Source: an uncultured Collinsella sp.
GTDB lineage: Bacteria > Actinomycetota > Coriobacteriia > Coriobacteriales > Coriobacteriaceae
Assembly (NCBI GenBank): GCA_900542085.1
Contig: UQMK01000010.1
Location: forward strand, 7,345 to 71,344
DNA: 64,000 nucleotides
Direction of reading: 5' to 3'
Shown: positions 25,957-33,973 of the stretch, in pieces
Layout: each line of letters begins with the position of its first letter
How positions within the stretch are numbered: position 1 is the stretch's first letter
Program-made: the position numbers and the translations under genes
Notes under the pieces: generated by a model
What the model was told of the DNA's origin: nothing
Databases searched by the model: none
Seen by the model: only the letters and a program-made list of their open reading frames with translations

Positions 25957-26466
25957 CTAGTCTTCTGCCTGCGCAACCCGCACCTTGACGCGCGTGGGAT
26001 TGCCATGGGCGTCGTAGGTCTTGGCGTCGAGTGCTTGGATCTCGATATACGCCTCGCCTTCTTTGATGTCGCCTGCAGGGCAGGTCTCAACGGTCTTGCC
26101 GGTCTCGACCACGCCCGATTCATAGATGGTCTCGTCGTTTTGGATCACGCGGAAACGCTGGGGAAACTTGTTATCCTGGACGTTTTGCACGTTGACGCGC
26201 AGCTTGCCGCCTTTTTGCAGCTGGGCGACCGGTGCGACCGAGATCGTCATCATGTTGTCGCGGACGATGACATCGAGCTCGTCCTGGATCTCCTGGCGCG
26301 ACTTGCCCTCCGCCGTTGTGACCGAGGTGCCCGTCTCGGCGACAGGCTTTGACTGCCAGGCGTAAAGGCCGACGGCGATAAGGGCGCAGACGATGGCTAG
26401 ACAGACGGCGCCGAGCCTTTTCCGATGTTTTGACCCCAGGGGGCTCGACCGCTTCCGTGCGTTCAT
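25957..26466 (-). CDS. membrane-anchored hypothetical protein of the surface operon
   Basis: A 169-residue protein with a basic N-terminus (MNARKRSSPLGSKHRKR), one membrane helix (AVCLAIVCALIAVGLYAW) and an extracytoplasmic part of about 130 residues that is beta-rich (LRVNVQNVQDN, RFRVIQNDETIYESG) and ends acidic. It has a single cysteine in the outside part. The start ATG 26466 overlaps the stop of the upstream gene (ATGA), so translation is coupled. I do not recognise the family. A type II membrane protein in a surface operon could be an assembly or anchoring factor. Confidence 0.55.
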   Translation of the reverse strand: MNARKRSSPLGSKHRKRLGAVCLAIVCALIAVGLYAWQSKPVAETGTSVTTAEGKSRQEIQDELDVIVRDNMMTISVAPVAQLQKGGKLRVNVQNVQDNKFPQRFRVIQNDETIYESGVVETGKTVETCPAGDIKEGEAYIEIQALDAKTYDAHGNPTRVKVRVAQAED

Positions 26467-26759
26467 GCGGCATCCTTAGTGGTATAGACGCGCGCGAACG
26501 TGGACGGATCGGCGCCAAAGAGCATGTGGAGCATGAGGCGTCGCGAGTAGATGAGCTCGTCGAAGTTTGGGTCGAGTTTGATGTCGTGGATGTGGGCGAT
26601 ATGGTGGGCGAGTGCCGAAAACGATTCGGGATCGCAGATCACGTCGGTGGTGACGTGATAGACGGCCGCATCGGGAAACGCCTCCTCGTCGAAGGGCAGA
26701 AGATAAGGGTCGTCGTCAACTTCGATAGCGACGCCGTACTGGGGCCAGTAATATGCCAT
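26463..26759 (-). CDS. hypothetical protein (98 aa), first gene of the surface operon
   Basis: A 98-residue soluble protein, start ATG 26759 with SD GGGAGG. It is aromatic and acidic at the N-terminus (MAYYWPQYGVAIEVDDDPY), with a central HVTTDVICDPESF segment, several histidines (HHIAHIHD) and a helical C-terminus. No signal peptide or membrane part. Its stop overlaps the start of the next gene by four bases. Family not recognised; likely cytoplasmic. Confidence 0.5.
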   Translation of the reverse strand: MAYYWPQYGVAIEVDDDPYLLPFDEEAFPDAAVYHVTTDVICDPESFSALAHHIAHIHDIKLDPNFDELIYSRRLMLHMLFGADPSTFARVYTTKDAA

Positions 26760-27103
26760 GGGAACCTCCCTGCGTTTGGGCCAAACCTTCTATTGGTTTT
26801 GGCTGTCGATGCCGACCGTATCAGCCACAACTTGACCAATTTCTGACCAAATGCTTGACGGGTTTACATCGCCGCAGGTGAGAGACGCTAAAAAATATCT
26901 CAAGTTTTTTCGAGCGCCAATTGCATGCATGGCAGTGATGGGAAGGAGCGCGTTAAATAGAGCGCCTGCCGAGAAAACGCCGCCGCTCGCCGAATTTCGC
27001 AAACGTAAAATTCGCCAATTATGGAGACGGTCTCAGTCACGTCGACGAAACGATGCGGTAACATCTCCCTGCAAATACTGTAGTTAACTAAAGGGGAGTT
27101 CGC
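26760..27103. other. divergent promoter region with direct repeats
   Basis: This gap separates the minus-strand surface operon from the plus-strand lactate-dehydrogenase-like operon. CTTGACC (26831), CTGACC (26843) and CTTGACG (26854) recur about 11-12 bases apart, the spacing of one helical turn, as in operators of OmpR/PhoB-type regulators. AT-rich patches at 26888-26910 and CGAATTTCG...AAAATTCG at 26990-27015 form small inverted repeats. No gene was seen here. Confidence 0.4.
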
Positions 27104-28705
27104 GTGTCTGCAGCCATCAAACCCTTCAGCGACGAGTTCGAAGAATATGGTCGCGATGAATCTCGCGCATCGGGCGAGGCGTCGAGCATCTCGTTTCCGA
27201 CAACGGAGGACGAAGTCCGCGCCATTCTGCGAAAGCTCCATGCCGAGCATGTTCCGATAACGGTCCAGGGTGCTCGGACCGGTCTGGCTGCCGGTGCCGT
27301 GCCCCACGGCGGCCACATCCTCAACACTTCTCGTATGAATCGCTACCTGGGTCTTCGCCGCGACGAGCAAGGCCGTTTTTTGCTGCGCGTGGAGCCGGGC
27401 GTCGTGCTTTCGGAGTTACGCAAGCAGCTGGGCAAGAAGGCATTGCCGACCGCTGGCTGGGATCAGGCATCGCTTGAGGCCTATGAGGAGTTCCAGGCAG
27501 TTCCCGAGCAGTTCTTTCCCACCGATCCCACCGAGGCATCTGCCTGCCTGGGTGGCATGGCGGCGTGCAATGCCTCCGGTGCCCGCAGCTATGCCTATGG
27601 CCCCATGCGCCCGCACGTTACGGGGCTTCACGTGGCACTGGCGGACGGCGACCTGCTTGAGCTTCATCGAGGTCGGGCACACGCTGACACACGCCACTTG
27701 TCGCTCGTGACGGCAGGGGGCCGCGCGCTCGAGCTGGATCTTCCCGGCTATACCATGCCCAAGACCAAAAACGCGTCGGGTTATTTCGTTTCGGACGATA
27801 TGGACGCCATCGACCTCTTTATCGGTGCATGCGGCACACTCGGGGTCATTACCGAGCTCGAGATCGCCCTGCAGGCGGCACCTTCGGTCGTATGGGGCGT
27901 GAGCTGCTTCTTCGACAGCGAGGACAAGGCGGTGTCCTTTACCGATTCCGTGCGCCCCGTGCTGTCCCATGCCGCCGCTATCGAGTATTTCGATGCCGGC
28001 GCCTTGGATATCCTTCGCCGCCAGCGCGAGCAGTCGACCGCGTTTGCCTCGCTGCCAGCGCTCGACGACGAGGCAAAGGTCTGTGTCTATGTGGAGCTCG
28101 ACTGCGACGACGAGGCGCAGGCGACCGAGGAGTTGTACCACTTGGGATGGGTTTTGGAGCTTGCGGGCGGCCGCGACGACGCGACCTGGGTTGCGCGCAC
28201 CGAGGTCGATCGCGAATGCCAGCGGTTCTTCCGCCACGCCGTCCCCGAGAGCGTCAACATGCTCATCGACGAGCGTCGTCGCACCGACCCCACCATTACC
28301 AAGCTGGGGTCTGATATGTCGGTGCCCAACGCGCGCCTGGCCGATGTCGTAGCCCTCTATCGCCGCACGCTGGCCGAAAGCGGGCTTGAGTCTGCCGCCT
28401 GGGGACATATCGGCAACAACCATCTGCATGTGAATATCCTGCCGCGCGATGCGCGGGACTACCGTTGCGGTGGCGAGCTGTTTGCCCGGTGGGCTGCGGA
28501 GGTAACGGCAATGGGTGGTGCCGTCTCTGCCGAGCACGGCGTCGGCAAGATCAAAGCGGGTTTTTTGGAGACGATGTACGGACACGAGGCCATGGTCGAA
28601 TCGGCTCGGCTCAAGCTGCAGCTCGATCCTGCCGGTCAGCTGGGCCGTGGCAACCTGTTTTCGGAGAAGCTCTTGGATGAACTCGTCCAGAAAGGGGGCG
28701 CGTGA
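27104..28705 (+). CDS. FAD-linked oxidase, lactate dehydrogenase-like (GlcD/LctD family)
   Basis: A 533-residue flavoprotein. The FAD-binding PCMH domain includes VPITVQGARTGLAAGAVP (about residues 49-66) and CLGGMAACNASGARSY; the C-terminal FAD-oxidase domain has AWGHIGNNHLHVN and SAEHGVGKIK. GTG 27104 is the start, with AAAGGGGAG 5 bases upstream. The following genes are etfB and a ferredoxin-fused etfA, with overlapping or adjacent ends. This set is that of the electron-bifurcating lactate dehydrogenase LctBCD of Acetobacterium, where ferredoxin and NAD drive lactate oxidation. The true hydroxyacid substrate here is inferred, not proven. Confidence 0.82.
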   Translation: MSAAIKPFSDEFEEYGRDESRASGEASSISFPTTEDEVRAILRKLHAEHVPITVQGARTGLAAGAVPHGGHILNTSRMNRYLGLRRDEQGRFLLRVEPGVVLSELRKQLGKKALPTAGWDQASLEAYEEFQAVPEQFFPTDPTEASACLGGMAACNASGARSYAYGPMRPHVTGLHVALADGDLLELHRGRAHADTRHLSLVTAGGRALELDLPGYTMPKTKNASGYFVSDDMDAIDLFIGACGTLGVITELEIALQAAPSVVWGVSCFFDSEDKAVSFTDSVRPVLSHAAAIEYFDAGALDILRRQREQSTAFASLPALDDEAKVCVYVELDCDDEAQATEELYHLGWVLELAGGRDDATWVARTEVDRECQRFFRHAVPESVNMLIDERRRTDPTITKLGSDMSVPNARLADVVALYRRTLAESGLESAAWGHIGNNHLHVNILPRDARDYRCGGELFARWAAEVTAMGGAVSAEHGVGKIKAGFLETMYGHEAMVESARLKLQLDPAGQLGRGNLFSEKLLDELVQKGGA

Positions 28706-29523
28706 AGATGAGCGATTTCCATATGGTGGTGTGCGTCAAGGCGGTGCCGGGAAGCACCGAGGTCAAGATGGACCCCAAAACCAATACCATCGTGCGTGAT
28801 GGCAGGCAGGCGGTCATTAATCCCTTCGATGCAAGTGCTCTCGAATGCGCGCTGGCGCTCAAGGACGACTTTATCGGCTTTGGCATGGACGTGCGCGTAA
28901 CGGTGGTGTCGATGGGCATCCCCGCGACTGAATCGCTATTGCGCGACTGCATCGCCCGAGGCGCCGATGACGCGCTGCTGCTAACCGATCGCGCCTTTGC
29001 AGGTGCCGATACCCTGGCAACCACCTATGCCCTCAAGTGCGGCATCGAGGCGCTCGACGAGGACTTCGACCTGCTCATCTGCGGCAAGATGGCGGTGGAT
29101 GGCGATACTGCCCAGATCGGCCCCGAGCTGGCCGGCGCCTTCGAGATTCCCTGCGTGACCGATGTGAGCTGCGTGCAGAGCGCGGGCTTTACGACGTGCG
29201 GCTCGCTGGCGCTTGTCCACGGCTGTGACGCCGGCGAGGAGACGGTCTATCTGGAGATGCCGTGCGCGATGACGACCGCCAAGGAGATCGGCCAGCTGCG
29301 CATGCCGAGCATCGCCGGCATACGCGCGGCCGAAGATGCGGATGTGCGGGTGGTCTGTGCTGCCGATGTGCATGCCGATCCCTCGCGTTGTGGCCTTACC
29401 GGATCGCCGACGCAGGTCGTGCGCTCGTTTGTGCCCGACCGCGACCAAACGTGCGAGGCCATCGAGGGCACGCCGGTCGAGCAGGCGGCAAAGCTTGCCA
29501 AGATTATCGAGGGGATGGCATAG
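28702..29523 (+). CDS. etfB: electron transfer flavoprotein beta subunit
   Basis: A 273-residue EtfB. It begins with the family's VVCVKAVPG strand, has the INPFDASALECALAL stretch and the GADDALLLTD and ADTLATTYAL motifs, and DLLICGKMAVDGDTAQIGPELA, the nucleotide-binding loop with the segment that binds the bifurcating FAD in Bf-ETFs. GTG at 28702 overlaps the stop of the upstream gene (GTGA), with ATG 28708 as an alternative. Works with EtfA as a heterodimer in electron transfer from the FAD-oxidase. Operon position makes the LDH partner assignment strong. Confidence 0.88.
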   Translation: MKMSDFHMVVCVKAVPGSTEVKMDPKTNTIVRDGRQAVINPFDASALECALALKDDFIGFGMDVRVTVVSMGIPATESLLRDCIARGADDALLLTDRAFAGADTLATTYALKCGIEALDEDFDLLICGKMAVDGDTAQIGPELAGAFEIPCVTDVSCVQSAGFTTCGSLALVHGCDAGEETVYLEMPCAMTTAKEIGQLRMPSIAGIRAAEDADVRVVCAADVHADPSRCGLTGSPTQVVRSFVPDRDQTCEAIEGTPVEQAAKLAKIIEGMA

Positions 29524-30729
29524 ATGAGCGGACTGATAATCGATAGCGAGGCATGCGTTGGCTGTGGCCGTTGCGTTCGCGCCTGTGCCTCGGGTGGCAT
29601 TGTGGTGGAGGGCGAGCGCCCCAACCGCTGCGCCCATGTGACCGACGGCTGCATCTTGTGCGGCGGGTGCGTCGACACTTGCCCCGTCAATGCCATTTCG
29701 ATCGAGCGCGACGAGGCCGCCGGTGCGGTTGACCTTGATGCGTATCGAGACATTTGGGTATTCGTGCAGACCGACGAGCGCGATGTCGTGGCCCCGGTGG
29801 CCTACGAGCTCATGGGTAAGGGGCGCGAGCTTGCCGATGCCCGCGGTTGCCGTCTGGTGGCATTGGTCGGTATGAGCCCCGAGGGCTCGCTTGAGGACCT
29901 GGAACATCTGGTCTGCGCCGGTGCCGACGAGGTCGTGGTCTGCCGCGACGAGCGACTGCGCCAAAACGATGCGGAGGTCTATGCTCGCCTCATCTGCGAT
30001 TTGGTAGCCGAGCGCAGGCCCGAGGCCATTCTGTACGGCGCGACCGCCTTTGGCCGTGAACTGGCGCCAGGTGTGGCCGTACGCTTGCAGACGGGCCTTA
30101 CGGCCGACTGCACGGTGCTTTCGATGGATACGGAGACGGGTCTGCTGCAGCAGACACGCCCGGCGTTTGGCGGCAACTTGATGGCCACCATTATCTGCCC
30201 CAATCATCGTCCCCAGATGGCAACGGTGCGTCCCGGCATCTTTGGAGCGCCCGAGTTTGATTACAGTCGCTCCGGAACGATTACCCAGGTATCGCTTGCG
30301 GATGATGTTAAGGCCCGCGTCGAGATCTCGATTCCCGCCGAGGAGTGGGGGCAGCAGGCATCAATTGCCGATGCCGAGCGCCTGGTCGTGGTGGGCCGCG
30401 GCATTGGCTCCAAGAAGAATCTGCCTCTGATGCGAAAACTCGCCGATGCGCTGGGTGCCGAGCTTGGTTGCACGCGTCCCGTCGTGGAGGCGGGTTGGCT
30501 GGAGTACCGCCACCAGATCGGCCAGACCGGCGTGTCGGTTTCGCCTAAGCTCCTCGTGAGCATCGGCGTTTCGGGTGCTATCCAGCACCTAGCCGGCATC
30601 GGCGGCGCGGAGTGCATCATCGCCGTCAACGAGGACCCGGATGCCCCCATCTTTGGCGCTGCGCAGTACAAAGTTGTCGGCGACGCCGTCGAAGTCGTCG
30701 AGGAGCTTCTGGCCCAGCTCGAGCGCTAG
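29524..30729 (+). CDS. etfA: electron transfer flavoprotein alpha subunit with N-terminal 2[4Fe-4S] ferredoxin domain
   Basis: A 401-residue EtfA. Two iron-sulfur motifs lie in the first 55 residues: C11-x2-C14-x2-C17-x3-C21 and C43-x2-C46-x2-C49-x3-CP. After this comes the alpha/beta domain (VAPVAYELMGKGREL) and the FAD-binding C-terminal domain (GRGIGSKKNLPLMRKLADALGAELGCTRPVVE and the GVSGAIQHLAGI and INEDPDAPIF-type segments). The fused ferredoxin domain is known in ETF of bifurcating lactate dehydrogenases. ATG 29524 directly follows the etfB stop. Its TAG stop shares CTAG with the stop of the convergent HD gene. Confidence 0.9.
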   Translation: MSGLIIDSEACVGCGRCVRACASGGIVVEGERPNRCAHVTDGCILCGGCVDTCPVNAISIERDEAAGAVDLDAYRDIWVFVQTDERDVVAPVAYELMGKGRELADARGCRLVALVGMSPEGSLEDLEHLVCAGADEVVVCRDERLRQNDAEVYARLICDLVAERRPEAILYGATAFGRELAPGVAVRLQTGLTADCTVLSMDTETGLLQQTRPAFGGNLMATIICPNHRPQMATVRPGIFGAPEFDYSRSGTITQVSLADDVKARVEISIPAEEWGQQASIADAERLVVVGRGIGSKKNLPLMRKLADALGAELGCTRPVVEAGWLEYRHQIGQTGVSVSPKLLVSIGVSGAIQHLAGIGGAECIIAVNEDPDAPIFGAAQYKVVGDAVEVVEELLAQLER

Positions 30730-31538
30730 GCGCCGGCCAGCCAGGCTCGCATCTCTTTCTTTAGGCGTTCCCAGGTCGCTCGCGTGGCGGGGTCGGTAAA
30801 GGGGTGCACGATGCCAAAGGGCGCGTCGAGCAGGCGGTAGATATCGCCCTGCTCGCGCGCCAGCGCGCGGCTTGCCGGATAGACGAGCTCAAACATAAAG
30901 CAGATGAGCCCTACCAGGTAGTCGGCGGCCTCATCGCGTTCGTCGCGTGCAACGCAGCGGCGCTCGTCAAAGGCGGCGAGCGCCGGTGTCGAGAACCGGC
31001 TGGCGAGAAATGCGTCCTCATCCACTTTGAGGATGGTGTCGACGGTGCTGTCGGCGATGGTGCGCATGATGTCGATCTTGTCGCCATCGCGCACGATATC
31101 GCAGAAGCGCCGCGTACGCTCGTCGAGCTGCGCGGGTAGGCGAAAATCGCTGTGATAGGCAATGCTTGCGCGAATCAACTCGTCTTCTGCCGGGTTGTCG
31201 ATAAAGTCGCGGATACTTGTTGCCGCGGGCGCGTCTGCAGGATTTTCGCCAAAGAGGACCTCGACACCCAACGCCGCATGGCTCATGCTCTCGGCATCCT
31301 TAAACGTGTCCCAGCGTCGCAGCTGTTCAAAGCGGCCCATATCGTGCAGCAGGCCGCAAAGCCACGCCAAGTCAATGTCCTGCGGTGACCAGCCCTGTTC
31401 GCGTGCCACGGCATCGCATACTTCGGCAACGTGGTATGTATGCTCGATTTTGAGCGCGATACGAGGATTGGCGGCATCGTAGGCGTCGGTGTAGGTCTTG
31501 AAGGCCGCGGCAGCCCGCGTTCGATCGATAGCTGTCAT
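30726..31538 (-). CDS. HD-domain phosphohydrolase
   Basis: A 270-residue HD-superfamily metal hydrolase. The HD pair is in WLCGLLHDMGRFEQ (residues about 85-98), with H49 (EHTYHVAEVCDA) as the first metal ligand, and D in the DIVRDGDKIDIM segment as the last. Probable substrates are nucleotides or cyclic nucleotides, but none can be fixed from sequence. It converges with etfA and overlaps it by four bases, with no room for a terminator between. It is divergent to azlC. Confidence 0.82.
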   Translation of the reverse strand: MTAIDRTRAAAAFKTYTDAYDAANPRIALKIEHTYHVAEVCDAVAREQGWSPQDIDLAWLCGLLHDMGRFEQLRRWDTFKDAESMSHAALGVEVLFGENPADAPAATSIRDFIDNPAEDELIRASIAYHSDFRLPAQLDERTRRFCDIVRDGDKIDIMRTIADSTVDTILKVDEDAFLASRFSTPALAAFDERRCVARDERDEAADYLVGLICFMFELVYPASRALAREQGDIYRLLDAPFGIVHPFTDPATRATWERLKKEMRAWLAGA

Positions 31539-31675
31539 AATGACTTCCTAAAAAGTTGTGTCTTTCTGTGTCTTTCGATCCGGTGGCAATTGTAGGTGAA
31601 CTCGGTTGCCATCGGGCGATGATTCTGCCGCGTCGTTGAATGCGGCTCGGAAATCTTATCGGGACGAGGAACGCT

Positions 31676-32368
31676 ATGGTGCTCAAAATCGTTAAAACCG
31701 TCTGGCCGGTGATGCTTACCTATGTTGCGATAGGCGCGCCGTGCGGAATGATTATGGCGCAGTCGGGAATGGAGCCCTGGATGGTCTTTGCCCTGAGCAG
31801 CACGTTCGTGACGGGCAGCGGACAGTTTATGGTCTGCAATCTGTGGCTGGCAGGTGTGCCTGCGGCATCGATCGTCGCGAGCGTCGCCGCAATCTCCTCG
31901 CGCTTTGCGCTTTACTCGGCATCGATTGCACCGTATCTGACGGGTGCCTCGAAGCGTCAGACGCTGGCTGTTGCCGCGACACTTACCGAGGAGGCATATG
32001 GCATCTCGCTTGCCAAGCTGATTGAGGGGGAGGATTGGGGCCCGCGCGAGTCCTTTGTGCTCAACGCGATCCTCATCGCAACATGGGGCGTTTCGTGCAC
32101 GACGGGCGCCATCGTCGGCGCCGTTGTCGATGTTCCCACCGCTATCGCGGGCTTTGTCTGCACATCGCTCTTTATCTGCCTACTCTTTTCGCAGCGACTG
32201 TCGCGCGGCAATGTCGTGGCTGCCGGTTTGGCTGCGGTGTCCGTCGCCATATGCAAGTTCTTGGGGTGGACGAATATCGCCGTGCCGGCAAGCGTGCTCG
32301 TCGGCGTTGCCGCGGCGCTTGCGCGTGATACTCTCGCCGAAGGAAGGGACGCTCGCGATGCCCGTTAA
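31676..32368 (+). CDS. azlC: AzlC-family branched-chain amino-acid exporter, large subunit
   Basis: A 230-residue membrane protein with several hydrophobic helices. AzlC hallmarks are MLTYVAIGAPCGMIM, the FALSSTFVTGSGQFM segment, SRFALYSASIAPYL and LTEEAYGI. I chose ATG 31676 since GACGAGGA lies 5 bases before it; an ATG upstream at 31640 lacks an SD. The gene for the small AzlD subunit overlaps by 11 bases. AzlCD together export branched-chain amino acids or analogues. A full branched-chain uptake system (liv) lies about 12 kb away. Confidence 0.85.
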   Translation: MVLKIVKTVWPVMLTYVAIGAPCGMIMAQSGMEPWMVFALSSTFVTGSGQFMVCNLWLAGVPAASIVASVAAISSRFALYSASIAPYLTGASKRQTLAVAATLTEEAYGISLAKLIEGEDWGPRESFVLNAILIATWGVSCTTGAIVGAVVDVPTAIAGFVCTSLFICLLFSQRLSRGNVVAAGLAAVSVAICKFLGWTNIAVPASVLVGVAAALARDTLAEGRDARDAR

Positions 32369-32681
32369 TGAGTTTTTGGTCCTGTGGCTGTCGTCTTGGG
32401 CGGCCATTGCGTTTTTCCGCGTTGCCCCGGCGTTTGCCTTGCGCGGGAGAACGCTGTCGCCCCGCGTTACCGAGGCCTTGGGTTATATTCCGCCCGCCGC
32501 CTTCGCGGCGCTGGTCGCCAACGATTTGATAAGCCCTGGCGCTTTTGACGCCGGCTTGTGGCAGGGCTTGATGCCCTGGATTGCGGCTGCCGGTGTCGTG
32601 GCGGTGGCAATCAAGACAAAGTCGATGCTGTGGTGCTGCGCCTCGGGCATCGTGTTCTATATCGTTTTGAGCCTCGTATAA
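32358..32681 (+). CDS. azlD: AzlD-family transporter small subunit
   Basis: A 107-residue protein with four hydrophobic segments (FLVLWLSSWAAIAFFRV; YIPPAAFAALVAND; WIAAAGVVAVAIKTKSMLWC; ASGIVFYIVLSLV). The RVAPAF and YIPPAAFAALV motifs and the K-T-K-S stretch are AzlD-like. It starts at ATG 32358 inside the last codons of azlC, so translation is coupled. Partner of AzlC in amino-acid export. Confidence 0.82.
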   Translation: MPVNEFLVLWLSSWAAIAFFRVAPAFALRGRTLSPRVTEALGYIPPAAFAALVANDLISPGAFDAGLWQGLMPWIAAAGVVAVAIKTKSMLWCCASGIVFYIVLSLV

Positions 32682-32823
32682 GAGCAGGGCGCGTTTAGCG
32701 TCCCGGCCCAACGACTCGAATTTCTCACCGAGCCGGTCTGCTTCTTCTGGTACCATGGTCAAACTTTACTGTAGCAAAGCGTGACGTGGGCTTTTGTCCT
32801 GCATCAGCGGAAATGGGGGTTTC

Positions 32824-33846
32824 ATGGCACAGGAAGCGACCGCCAACGAGCAAAAGAAATTCAAAGTACCGCGCATCCCGGGTGACATCATGATCTACCC
32901 GATGATCGTCGGCCTTTTGCTCAATACCTTCTGCCCGCAGGTCTTCGAGATCGGTGGCTTCTTTACCGCCGCCTGCCGCGGCGGCTCCAACACCATCGTC
33001 GCCGCGATCCTGCTGTTTGTGGGCGCGGGCATCAGCTTTAAGTCCACGCCGGGCGCCATCAAGACCGGTATCGTCGTGCTGATTCCCAAGCTTGTTGTTG
33101 CGGCTGCCCTTGGCTTGGGTGTGGCATATTTCTTTAACGACAACTTCCTGGGCCTGAGCTCCGTGTCTATCATCGGCGGCATCACGTTTTGCAACATGGC
33201 GCTCTATACGGGCATCATGGGTGAGTTCGGCGATGAGTCCGAGCAGGGCGCCGTCGGTATCCTGTTCTTTACGGCCGGCCCCGCCGTCACCATGATCATC
33301 CTGGGTGTTTCGGGTCTTGCCAACATCCCACTGGGCACCATCGTCGGCTCCATCCTGCCGCTTGTCATCGGTATGGTTCTGGGCAACCTCTTCCCGTTCA
33401 TCAAGAACTTGCTGGTCCCCGGCGCCAATCCCGCGATCGCTGTCATCGGTTTTCAGCTCGGTGCGTCCATGAGCCTTTCGAGCTTTATCACCGGCGGTAT
33501 TTCCGGCATCTTGCTGGGGCTTGTCACGCTGTTTGTCGTCGGTCCCATCACCTTTGTGTTCGAGCGCCTGTGCGGCGGTAACGGCAAGGCTGCCGTGGCT
33601 TGCTCCACCATTGCCGGCACGGCTATGACCACGCCGGTCGCCCTCGCCGAGGTCGCGCCGCGCTATGCCGAGCTTGCACCCACTGCGTACGCTCAGATCG
33701 CCACCGCCGTTATCATCACGGCGATCATGGCTCCGATTCTGACCGGCTGGGTCGACAAGAAGTTCTGCCAAGGCAAGGAGGATCTGTCGCCTGCCGGTGT
33801 CGAGGCCATCGAGGAAGCCGTCGCGACCGACATCGATGGCGAGTAG
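32824..33846 (+). CDS. kdgT: 2-keto-3-deoxygluconate permease
   Basis: A 340-residue permease of the KDGT family, with about ten membrane helices. The family start VPGDIMIYPM-like segment is at residues 15-30 (RIPGDIMIYPMIVGLLLN), GGSNTIVAAILLFVGAGISF follows, and the GEFGDESEQGAVG loop is characteristic. ATG 32824 has a GGGGG SD nearby; ATG/GTG codons upstream have none. It imports KDG, a breakdown product of pectin and uronates, with protons. No KDG kinase or aldolase gene lies nearby. It ends with a good terminator. Confidence 0.88.
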   Translation: MAQEATANEQKKFKVPRIPGDIMIYPMIVGLLLNTFCPQVFEIGGFFTAACRGGSNTIVAAILLFVGAGISFKSTPGAIKTGIVVLIPKLVVAAALGLGVAYFFNDNFLGLSSVSIIGGITFCNMALYTGIMGEFGDESEQGAVGILFFTAGPAVTMIILGVSGLANIPLGTIVGSILPLVIGMVLGNLFPFIKNLLVPGANPAIAVIGFQLGASMSLSSFITGGISGILLGLVTLFVVGPITFVFERLCGGNGKAAVACSTIAGTAMTTPVALAEVAPRYAELAPTAYAQIATAVIITAIMAPILTGWVDKKFCQGKEDLSPAGVEAIEEAVATDIDGE

Positions 33847-33892
33847 CAATCGGTACCCATCAATGATGCCGGCGTGCAACTCGCGCCGTTTT

Positions 33893-33934
33893 AGCGCCCG
33901 AACGAAAGCTGTCTTGCAGTGACGTTCGGGCGCT
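33893..33934 (+). terminator. terminator after the KDG permease gene
   Basis: AGCGCCCGAACG (33893-33904) is complementary to CGTTCGGGCGCT (33923-33934), followed by CTGCTATTATT. Confidence 0.65.
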
Positions 33935-33973
33935 CTGCTATTATTCCCCTTATCCCTGCGGAGTAGGGGGTGT

